Below are positions 12,286 to 24,200 of a DNA stretch of 64,000 nt, piece by piece; within the stretch, counting starts at the first letter, position 1; each line of letters opens with the position of its first letter. The stretch covers positions 1,237,288 to 1,301,287 of the forward strand of contig CAJNDS010002190.1 in the NCBI GenBank assembly GCA_905221605.1, given 5' to 3'. The DNA is from Symbiodinium natans. Its lineage: Eukaryota; Sar; Dinophyceae; Suessiales; Symbiodiniaceae. Below the pieces are notes generated by a model. That model searched no databases. It worked only from the letters and a program-made list of their open reading frames with translations, and was not told the DNA's origin. The position numbers were made by a program, and so were the translations under genes.

Positions 12286-15200
12286 ACCCTAAACCCTAAA
12301 CCCTAAACCCTAAACCCTAAACCTTAACGTAAGGAAAGACCGGCCCCTGACACCCGCCTGGTCCAACATGATTTTGGGCAAGCCCATGCACCCTTCCCAA
12401 CACACTCTCAAGCCATCTCAACCTAGGGTTTAGGGTTTAGGGTTTAGGGTTTACGGTTTAGGGAGTTTAGGGGTTAAGGGTTCACCTTTCTGGAGGAGCT
12501 GGACCCCTATCTGTTCACCTTCACCGGCCATGATGCCATCGACCACCTCTTTGAGGCGTGTACCCCCGGTTTGAAAGGGTTTCGGGCCTTGAAGGCATGG
12601 GGTTTAGGGTTTAGGGTTTAGGGTTTAGGGTTTAGGGTTTAGAGTTTAGGGTTTAGGGTTTAGGGTTTGGGGTTTGGGGTTTAGGGGTTTGGGGTTTGGG
12701 GGTTTGGGGTTTGGGGGTTTGGGGTTTAGGGTTTACGGTTTACGGTTTAGGGTTGAGGGCGATATCTCTGGTTAGGGCTGAGGGTGGTGGCTTCTTGAGG
12801 GTTCAGGGACCTCGCTGCAGCCGCAGGGTTTCGACCCTAAACCCTAAACCCTAAACCCTAAACCCTAAACCCTAAACCCTAAACCCTAAACCCTAAACCC
12901 TAAACCCTAAACCCTAAACCCTAAACCCTAAACCCTAAACCCTAAACCCTAAACCCTAAACCAACCTTCACAGCGTCATGGCCTCTGACCTCAAAACGCT
13001 GAACCCTATAAGCCCTAAGTCTAACAAGGGTCCCGTACGAAAGGGGTGCGTGCGTGGGCCCCGAGCCTATACTCTAAACCCTAAACCCCCAAGCCCTAAA
13101 CCCTAAACCAACAACCCCAAACCCTGAACCCCAAACTCTAAACCCCAAGCCCTAAAGCCCAAACCCCCAAACCCCCAAACCCCAAACCCCAAACCCCAAA
13201 CCCCTAAACCCTAAACCCTAACCCCCAAAACCCTAAACCCTAAGCCCTAAGCCCTAACCCCCAAAACCCTAAACGCTAAGCCCTAAACCCTAACCCCCTA
13301 AACCCTCAACCCCAAACCCCAAACCCTAAACCCTAAACCCTAAACCCTAAACCCTAAACCCTAAACCCCCCCAAACCGCGAGCCTTGCCGGTAAGGTGAG
13401 TTCGGGCCTAGACTCGCTTGTGCTCGGCGAGGCTCCGTCCTCTTTTGAAGCTCCTTTTTGGGGTTTAGGGTTTAGCATTTAGGGTTTAGGGTTTAGGGGT
13501 TTAGGGGTTTAGGGGGTTTAGGGGTTTAGGGGTTTAGGGGTTTAGGGGCTTTAGGGGTTTAGGGGTTTAGGGGTTTAGGGGTTTAGGGGTTTAGGGGTTT
13601 AGGGTTTAGGGGTTTAGGGGTTTAGGGGTTTAGGGGTTTAGGGTTTAGGGGTTTAGGGTTTAGGTTTTCGGGTTTGTGTATGAAAGTTGGGGGTGTGTTG
13701 GGCTTAGGGTTCCCTACTGAGCCCCCAAACCCTAAGCCCTGAAACCTAAAGCCGTCTAACCCTCTGACCCTAGAACCCTAGAACCCTCTAACCCTATACC
13801 CCTGCAACCCTTCAACTCTCTAACTCAAGAACCCTAACCCTAACCCTTTAGGGGTGTTCTTTTGGGGGGGGGGGGGGTGGGCTTGGTCGGGGTTTCGAGA
13901 CTTGTTTTCCTGTTTTGTAACTCGGCTGAGAGTTTGGGCTGTGCCAAGGCCACCCCAAAAAACACCCCTAAAAGGGTTTAGGGTTATTAGGGTTATTGCG
14001 TGTTTAGGGTTTAGGGGTTCCGTAGGAAATAAGGGCGTCGTGCATCTTGGGAGGGGGCTACTGTCGTATGCCCACTGCCGTTCACATCGACGTCGCGCAG
14101 CCCAGCCAATGCGTACGGACGAACTTGGGTTCAGGGTTTGCTTAGGGTTTAGGGTTTAGGGTTTAGGGTTTAGGTGTTGAGGATTTTGGGGTTTCAGCTT
14201 TCATCAGCCAGGCAGCAAGTTTGGGTTGAAAAGGCTTAGGATTCATACAGAGGGTGTAGGGTTTAGGCTTGAGGTTGGTTTTAGAGTGAAGGGCTTATGT
14301 TTGGGGTGTGGGGCTTATAGGGTTTAGGCATTCAAACGGAGGCGGAGCATCCTGTCGAGGTTTCATTGCGAAGACCACCTTGGCTCTAGAAATTCTGCGG
14401 ATAGGGTTTAGGGTTTAGGGTTTAGGGTTTAGGGTTTAGGGTTTAGGGGTTTAGGGGTTTAGGGTTTCTCCTTCAAAGCATCAGGCAACAACACCCTAAA
14501 GTTGTCATCATAAGTCCTATAGACACCAGACCCTAAACCCTAGGACTCCAAACCCATCCATGTCAACCACTGGGGTCACTGGGGCCCCCAAAACCTGCCC
14601 CCCTAAAGCGGCGGGGGGAGGGTGGGGTGGAAACCCTCAACCCTCAACCCTAAACCCTAAACCCTAAACCCTATTTTCGCAAACCCCCCTGTGAGGCTCA
14701 GATCCTCGCGCAGGTGAAAGCATGCCACGCCCACTGCATCGCAAAGGGCGAGGAAGGTGACGAGGAGCTTCATGGGCTCATGAGTAGGGTTCAGGGTTTC
14801 GGGTTTAGGGTTTAGGGTTTAGGGTTTGGGTTTAGGGTTATTTAGAGTTGAGGGTTTAGGGTTGAGGGGATTACCGGGACACACCTGGCATGCGCCACCT
14901 GAGGGGCTGTTGGGAGGCTCTCGGTCCACCCTGCAGGCCCTAGTACGAAAGCCCGAGCCTGACTGCAAGCACCCACTTGGTAGGTTTAGGGCTTAGGGTT
15001 TAGGGTTTAGGGTTTAAGGTTTAGGGTTTAGGGTTTAGGGTTTAGCCCAGTGGTACCCTTTACCCTTTTTTTGGTTCTGGGTTCCCTTAGACAGTAGCCA
15101 GACCTTACTATAACATGGTTACTGGGTTGCGAAGTCCAAGACCTGGAACCTCCCCCGAAACACCCCTCAACCACCCTCCCTTAAGCCTCGAAAGCTGCAA

Positions 15201-18200
15201 CGCACCCTCCCAACCCAAAACCCCAAAACCCTGGAGGATCTCTAAAATGTCTCCCGGAACCTCGGTCTTTAGCCTGCGCTGTAAAAGCTCCTACTTGCAG
15301 CTAGTTTACACCGCTAAACTACCTCAAAGAGCCCTAATCCCGCCCCCTTTTGGGGGCTTAGTAGCCCAGTGGTACCCTTTACCCTTTTTTTGGGTTATGG
15401 GTTCCCTATACTCAAGTAACCAACCCCAAAAAAGGGTGCCCTATAATATTGCTACCGGGCTACGAAAATTGCATTCCGAGGAGCAAGTCCCAGGCTCCGG
15501 TGGCAAGATCATCGCGAAGATGCTGAACGCCGGAATCCGGCCGGGGGCCCCTGCACGCGCCGGGCTCTAGCTCCCTAAGAGTCCATGTACCTCAATATAT
15601 TGCATACTTAGGCATACTTGGGCCCGCAAAGTCCCTATATGGGTGGTTGTCAAAATCATGGTCCCTTTTTGGATCCCTATTATAATATGGCACCTAATAT
15701 TTAGGGTACCCCAAAAGGGATCATAATTTTGACAACCACCCATATGGGAAGTACTTTAAAGGCCCAAGTGCTCGATGTTTAGGTACAAGGGCCCTTAGGG
15801 GTTGAGGGCTTATGGAGGGTTTGAGTATCGGGATTTGGAGTTAGCAGTTTGATAGGGTTTAGGGTTTAGGGTTTAGGGTTTAGGGTTTAGGGTTTAGGGT
15901 TTGGGGTTCCAGGTCTACTGTGGGCGTGCAGCTTGTTGCAGCAAGCTTAGTGTTTTTTCTGGAAAAAAGTCGAGTTTCCTCAGCTTCTGGGTGGCTTTGC
16001 CGTTTGCTTGTTTTCCGCCTAAATCCCCAAACCCCAAACCTTCATAGTTCACACTTCCAAGCCAGTGTGTTGTTAGGTTTCTTTGGCTTAGGGTGTCGAG
16101 TGTACGGTTTGTAGGGTCACTCGGATTCGGGGCAAAAGGGCTTCTGAGGGCACGTGTCTTCTGTGTGACTTTGCTGCCGTGTACCCTTCAACACCACAGC
16201 ACCGCGAAGAAGCCCTAAGCCCCCCCAAATTCCAAGCCCTATAGGACCCCAAACCCTCGCGCAGGATTGGCAAGCTCGTGAGGACTCGCACCAAGATTGG
16301 CAAGGGCCGAAGCCCTGGCAGCTCTTGCAGTCTCTGGCACAGGGCAGGGGCAGAGAGGGAGCACATCCCCTAAACCCTAAACCCTAAACCCTAAACCCCG
16401 GTCCTGCTTCCCTCATTCTCTTTACCCTCAAAACCCTACAAACCCGATAAACCTTCTAGACCCTACAAGCCCTATAAACTCTATATGTAAACCATGTATG
16501 TAGGGTTGAAGATTTAGGGGAAGGAGAGCCCTGCTGACCTTTAGAGAGGTAGTTGCATCCCCCTTTCTACAGCACATTTCTACTCCCAGAAGCCAATCTG
16601 CAGTTTCCGGTAGAAAACAGGACCCCAAGTTGTACGCTGAAGCCAAAACCCCTGAACAACCATAACAGACCATAATGAATCCTCAACCCCTAAAATACCC
16701 CGAAGACATAATCCCAACATCCCTAAACCTTTAAATGGCCCTATAGACCGTTAGCCCAGAAAAACCCTAACCCCCAAAACCCAAAATGCACCCACGGCGC
16801 CGACACCCTAAACCCCTAAAGCCCAAAAAAAGCCTAAACCCTACAGACCCTAAACCCAAAACCCCTAAAACCCCCAAATTCCTAGAGACCCAATAATCCC
16901 TAGAACCCCCAAATCCCTAGCCCCCAAAAACCCTATAACTCAATATCCCTAACCCCAACCCCCTAAGACCTTAAACCTTAAAACCCTCTTTGTTTGTTTT
17001 AAGCTCCAGAATCCCCGAAATCCCTAAACCCTAAACCCCCGCTAAACCCCTGAAACCCCTAAGACCCCAAACCCCTAAAACCACCATTTTTTTGTTACAA
17101 AGCCCAAATTTCCCTCAACCCCTAAAACCCCAAATCCCGAAGATCCCCGAGTGAAGCCCCTAAATCCCTAAATCCCTCAACCCTAAACCCTAAACCCTAA
17201 ACCCCCCAAGACCCTGAAAAGTCCCCCGAGGCTCCGTCTCGGTGTCCAGCGCTGCCGTGGAGCTGATGATGTCCAGGCCCTGTCGCTTTGGGTTTAGGGT
17301 TAGGGTTTAGGGTTTAGGGTTTAGGGTATAGGGTTAGGGGTTTGGGGTTTGGAGTTTGGGGTTTGGGGTTTCGAGTTTGGGGTTTGGGGTTTAAGGTTTG
17401 GGGTTTATAGGGTTTAAGGTTTAGGGTTTGGGGTTGAAGGTTTGGGGTTTTGGGGTGCGGGTATAGGGTTTAGGGTTTCGGGCTTCGGGGTTAGGGCTTC
17501 GATTTTCGGCTCAGGATGCATGTACCTTTGAAGCCTTCACGGGGAATCTTGCTGCCCCTAAGCGGTTACCACATGGCATCCTTTGCCCTAATCCCCAAAA
17601 TCAAACCCAAAACCCTGGACCCTACCACTAAGCCCCCTTTTGCCCTAATCCCCAACATCCTCAACTCCAAACCCAGAACGCTAGACCCTACCACCACACC
17701 CATCTTGTGCCCCGAGTGTTAGTGCCCATTCGGGGCTTTAAATCTAATATCTAGGATATGGGCACATGGAGACAGTCTACAACTTAAGCCCTCGACCCTA
17801 AACTCTAAAGGTTTGAGGGTTCCCTAAAACCCTCAGCGCAAAACAAAACTCAACTCGCAGCCCCTATAAATTTCGAGGTTCAGGGTTAAACCCTAAACCC
17901 TAACACACCGGCAGGTCCATGCAGGACCTGCGAAAGCCGGCTGGCAAGGTGCATGCGCCCTGGCCGAAGCTTGAGGTTGTGCTTTCGCTGGGTTGAGGCG
18001 TGTTTAGGATTGGGATAAGGGCTGAGGGTCTGCAGGCCATGATGGGCATTTTCTTACTGTAGGTTTGTGGCTAAGCCCTATACAGCCCCGAAGCCATAGT
18101 TGCGCGGGCCTGGTGTTCTAAGGACTGAAGTCCAACAGTCCAATGTGCTTACTTGCGCAAGCCGTATCCCTTAACCTTAAACCCTAGAAACGCTGCCCAT

Positions 18201-21200
18201 GCGCTTTCGAGGCTTACAGGTTTGGGCCCTTGAAGAACTGAACCCTAAACTCTCTACCCTAAGCCCTTCATCAGGTCGCCATCATCGGGGCAGGCAAGAT
18301 GTCCAGGCTGGGTGCCTGCGATGCAGTTTCTCGTTCCTCCCGCTTAGTCTTTTTAGCCCAGCTGGCGAGCTTTCAGGGGCCGTTTGCTACCCCCACACCC
18401 TCCGTTTCAAGAACAGCTGTTTCACTGCAGTCGGGCTTAGGGTGTTGGCATTTGGCCTTGAATCTGCGGGCAGGAAGAGCTGTTAATGGTCAGGCTTATA
18501 GGGTTGTAAGAAATTCTTTCGGTCTGAACTATCCACCATCACTAAGGGCTCTGGAACCCATGCGACTGGTAGTTGGCAGGTTTTGAGGTTTATTGTGTAC
18601 ATGTTGTAGAGTGGGGCGCCATGTGATCTTTGCGATTTAGGGTTTCGCGTTGTCGTTTCGAGCTTTGGTTGAGGTTTGGTTTAGATGTTTTCTTAGGTTC
18701 AAGAAGGTCTACCTTTTCCTTAAGTTATGTAAGAACGTAAGCAGCTCACCAAGAATTCTGGAAACCGGGCTTGTAGCTCACCTCGGTACTTATCACTGTC
18801 TTTACCACTATCCAAGAACACTCAACTCTTTAGGCCTTCATACTTTCCCTTATTGGGTTTAAAGAGGATCATGTTCAGAAACATTTTCACCCTAAACCCT
18901 ACACCCTAAACCCTAAACCCTAAACACTAAACCCTAAACCCTAAAGGAACATTTCTCACAGGGTCTTACGGGCCATCCTAGTCTTCAACCCTTCATGGTT
19001 GCACACCCTAAACCATGAACCGATGGCTCCTTGAAGTTGCTAGGGAAGAGGGTTCAGGGTTTAGGGTTTAGGGTGAGACATATGAGGCTTGACCTACCTC
19101 AGGGTCTGGGATTTAGCGCCTTCGGTCCGATGCATCAAGGACTCGCCTCTAGAGATTCTTACCCGAGACGGGACTCTAATTTGTTAACAATCTTCGTATA
19201 TTGAGGCCGTGCAACTATGTACACTAGGAAAGTTCCCTGGGGTTGATTCGGATGATTTGTCAAACCCATCTGTTGTAACCCTATACACCCAAAAGCAAGG
19301 ACTTTGATTGGATGCAACCCTACTGGGCTTAGAGGACGTAGAGGAAGTTTTGTGGCAAATAGCATTGTAGTTGATGAACTGGAAAGAGTTCGATATAAGA
19401 TTTCGGACATACAAAGCCCTAAAGCCCTCAACCCCAAACCCTGAATTAACCCACGCAACCTTTGTGGCGCATTGTCAGGCTCTGTCTCCTCGCACTCTTC
19501 AGCAAGCACCCCGACATCAAGGTCACTTTGGTAAACCGTTCCGTGGACAAGGCTGGATTTAGGGTTTAGGGCTTAGGGCTTAGGGCTTAGGGCTTAGGGC
19601 TTAGGGCTTAGGGCTTAGGGCTTAGGGCTTAGGGCTTAGGGCTTAGGGCTTAGGGCTTAGGGCTTAGGGCGTGGCGATCCCTGCTCCTGAAAAGGGCTTC
19701 TTGTAGTGGCCCAAGTGGTGGCTCCTTTTTTTGCCCTTTGCCTGCTGATGTCTGTCAAACCCCAGATGGTCACTTCTCGAAAAGATGGTCTCTTTTGAGG
19801 TCGCGAATATATGGCGGCCCCTCTTATTTATGGTACCCTAGGGACCCTACTGATTTTGAGAACTGACCAGATGTCTTAGGAGTTTGATTCAGCATGCAGG
19901 GCTCAGGCCCAGGGTTTCTTGGTAGCCCAGAGGTACCCTTTGTCCGTTTTTTCGTGCCAGGTTCCCTTATAAAGTCACCAAGCCCTCAAAAAAGGGTACC
20001 CTTGTTATGGTATGGTTATTGGGCTGCCGAGGCATAGCTTGTAGAGTTAGGGCAAGTTTGATGTTTAGGCTTTAGGGCTGAGGGTTTAAGGTTTCGAGCC
20101 TACAGGCTGGGGTTTTAGAGTTTCGGCTTGAGGGCGAGGGTTCTATGATAGTATTGTTTATGTGACTATTTTTCTATATGACTCTACTACTCTATTACTG
20201 TTTTCACATATTATTCTACTTGTTCTGACAATATGGTTATGTTTTGCAAATGTATTCGTATATTCTTATACTACTGTATCGTTGGGCACTCCTAGGCTCG
20301 AACCTTATGTGCGATGCATGCGAGCAGATTGCGGTTTAGGGTTTAGGGTTTAGGGTTTAGGGTTTAGGGTTTAGGGTTTAGGGTTTAGGGTTTAGGGCTT
20401 AGGGCTTAGGGCTTAGGGTTTAGGGCTTTGCAGGCACAGGTAGTGCTCGACGATGACCTCGTGAAGGCACGCGGCGGCACCAACGCCACGGCAGGGGCAC
20501 TCAGGGTTCTGCAGGGTTCAGGGTTATAGTGTGACAGGGTTCCGGGTTCAGAATTTAGGAAGTGCTGTGTCTTCCGAGTTGACACAGCTGTTCGGCTCTG
20601 ATGTTCTCTGAGTGAGCCTGCGGTGCCAGATTTTTGTCGTTTAAGTTTACGTTTCCGCTTTCGGGGCGTACGTAAGGGCCCGAAAACCCTTCAAATCTGA
20701 ACACGTACCTAGCGGTATATACCACAAACCCTAAAAAGCCCAAGGTCCCCTCTCACCAGTACACCACGGAAAGTCCTCAACCCCAGACCTTGAACTCCTT
20801 GCTAGCCCAGTGGTACCCTTTTCGCTTATTTTGGGGTGCTCGTATCAAGTAGCCAACCCACAACAAAGGGTTCTCTGATTGTAATGATGTGGTTCTGGGT
20901 AAGCAAGAACTCTAAACCATCCATCATAAAGCCCCCCCATGACCTCCCCTCTACATACCTCTTGAGGCGGCAGGCTTGGAACCAGATGTTCCCGAAGTAA
21001 GCCCTAACCCCTAATTCCTAAACCCGAAACCCTAAACCCTAAACCCTAAGCCCTGAACCCTCAACCCTAGACCCTAAACCCTAAACCAAACCTAACCCTA
21101 AACCCTAAACCCTAAACCCTAAACCCTCAACCCTAAACCCTAAACCCTAAACCCTAAACCCTAAACCCTAACCTAAACCCTAAACCCTAAACCCTAAACC

Positions 21201-24200
21201 CTAAAGCCTAAACCCTAAACCCTAAACCCTAAACCCTAAACCCTAAACCCTAAACCCTAAACCCTAAACCCTAAACCCTAAACCCTAAACCCTAAACCCT
21301 AAACCCTAAACCCTAAACCCTAAACCCTAAACCAATCCTGAGGTGGCGGGCATGGACCAGATGTTCGAGGTGATGAAGGAGAGCGACGTGGTCTTCACGG
21401 CCACCGGCAGCGAGGTGGGCCTGGCGCTGGGGGGGTGTTCAGGATGGGAGTTGGGTCAGAGTTTCAACCCTTGACCCTAAACCCTAAACCCTAAACCCTA
21501 AACCCCAAACCCTAAACCCTAAACCCTAAACCCCAAACCCTAAACCCTAAACCCTAAACTCTACCAGGGGCTAGGATCCATTTGGGCTTTCTTCCTGTAT
21601 CTGGGGACCGTCTTTTGTGTTTATGTAGGTTTTGCAAGACTAGAGGTTTTGTTGTAAGAGTTGGTAAGTGTCTATATGGCCTCCTCTAATTTGTGGTCCC
21701 TGTTTTGGGTACCCTGAACAAGAGAGGCCGCCTGCCCGAAAAGGACCAGAGTTTATAGGCCCCGAAAGCCCCCTACAATGCTGTAAGGCTGATACGGGGA
21801 CGAGGGTAGAGGCAGCTGGGTCTGCACCATGTGGTGGAGTCATTGTTTAGAAGGTTGAGGGTTTAGGGTTTAGGGTCTAGGGTTTAGGGGAAGTTTGGGG
21901 TTATAAGGTTGAGGGTAAGCTTGTAGGTTCATGGCTGGTTTGTGACAAGCGTTTTAAGTACGGTGGCCTACATGACATCGTGTTTTTCCCTCAAGCCCTG
22001 AACCCTAAACCCTGCACCCTAAACCCAAAGCCCTGTACTCTGGTGCTGGGGCTTGAGTTTTGCTGCGCAGGTGCCCATCATCCACGCCCCTGACGTGGAA
22101 GGACATGTTGTATATCACTCCTTTCAGAGAGGGCCGAAACCTTTACATCCCAAATGCTACCGTTCAGCTCTTCATAAGAGGGGTGGGTGTAGGATGTTGG
22201 CTGGCTGTTTTGTTATCGGAGGTTTGTCTGGGAGGTATGCAGAGCAGGATGCCAGAGTTAACCATCATAACGCGCATACACCAGATCAAACAAGTACCTC
22301 TGCTATACCCAGCTCTTGCAGATGTTGCCCCAAGCCCTTCTTTGCAAGCCACGGCGCGCCGCCCCAAGACCAAAGACTTGTCAGAGAGCCAGAGAATCTA
22401 AAATGTAAAAGCCCGAAAGAACCTCAAGACCCAACTGCCAAAACCTGAACCCTGAAACCCCTAAACCCTAAACCCTAAACCCTAAACCCTAAACCCTAAG
22501 CCCTAAACCCTAAGCCCTAAACCCTAAGCCTAAGCCCTAAGCCCTAAACCTCAATCCCGAACCCCGGTAGGACGGGAGCGGCCGCTGATGCTGATTGACA
22601 TCTCGGCGCCCTCGACTAATGCATGGAACTCCTAGAACTCGGGTTTAGGGTTTAGGGTTTAGGGTTTAGGGTTTAGGGTTTAGGGTTTAGGGTTTAGGGT
22701 TTAGGGTATAGGGTTAAGAGGATCATATTCAGGAATATTGTTCAGAGGGTTTCAGATGGTTTTCTGGTGCTGGGTGTCGACTTTAGGGGCAAATAGATCT
22801 TCAGGCTTTAGTAAATTAGGTTTGAGGGTGTTTCAGAACATGGGGCCGGGCTCGTAAGCGCTCCGTGTTGATGTTTGAGATAGTTGGATCTCATGCCCCA
22901 AGCCCTAATTAAACTTTGAACGCTTGACACTCCACCCTGAATCCTTCAACCCCAATCCTGAATCCTACCCCCCCCCCCAACTCCAACCCTCCTCCCCCTA
23001 AAGAAGGCAGGAGGCGAGGAGGAGGAGGAGGGGGAGGAGGCATGGCAGCAGATGACGATCAAGGCCGAGCTCTGGCGGCCTTCGTTCAGTCCATGAAACT
23101 CAAGTGGGTCAGCGCGGAGGTCTCCCTCGGCTCGGCGCCAGAGGGTTGCGGCAGCAAAGTGGTGGATGAGCTCATCAACCGGATGCCTCCGAACCGTAGG
23201 GCTCCAAGTATACAAATAATTCCTACATTGGGGTCTAAAGTCTGTAAATAATACCTACTTTGGGGTATTTGGAGCCTGAGGGGAAGGACAGGATTCTGAC
23301 CAAGGACGCCCACCAAACCGGTAATGTCGATTTCCTCGTTGCTGGTCGCAAGGCGTTGGGCGAGCTGGGCTTCGCCGGACTAGTAGAACGCATGAGAATT
23401 TGTTAATCTGATGATTTGTAGATGTGACCATATACTCACATACAAATAAGATAACATAAGATTATTATGGTACAACAACATAGCGCCGAAATAGTACATG
23501 ATGGTTTTTATCATAGTATACATTTCAATATGAATATGCCAACATTAGTACTCTGTGGATTCTTTACTGTAACTTTAGATCCTTAGCCTTTTGGGGTTTA
23601 TTGGGTGTTCCTTAATAAGGCAGCTAAAACAAAATTATTGTATAACTACCTTCCTAAGTGCAGCCAAAATAGTATAAGATCTTCACTTGTCATGTTAGCA
23701 ATGCCGCCAAGTCGAAGTCCTGTCAAGGCATAAGGCTCTGTGCGAGACATGCAGGGTGTGCCTGACTTCGCTTTAACCCTAAACCCTGAACCCTTAACCC
23801 GTAACCCTTAACCCTAAACCTAAATCCCTTCAAGAATCAATCCGAAATCCTGCAGCGGAATGCGGTGAGTGCTTTCTAGCAGGTGCCATTAAACGTGGAT
23901 GCCGGCTGCGCAGATGTGAAGGGCGCCAGTCCCCCAGAAGGTCTAATTGGGCTTTGGAGGTTTGGGTTCAGGGTTTAGGGGGTTTAGGGTTTCGGGTGAT
24001 AGGGGTTAGGGACCTTCCAAGACACCCCACAAGTTGCCCATCATCATGAGCCGATATATCTGCCTGATTCCCGGAGTTTTTTGCCTAGTTGGAAGCCTTT
24101 TTGGCTTGGTAAGTCTACCTAGTACTTATCCCCTTGAAACTCGTTGTAATCCCCATTGGCCCATAACCCAACTTACTGACGCTGCTCACCAAGTCAAATG

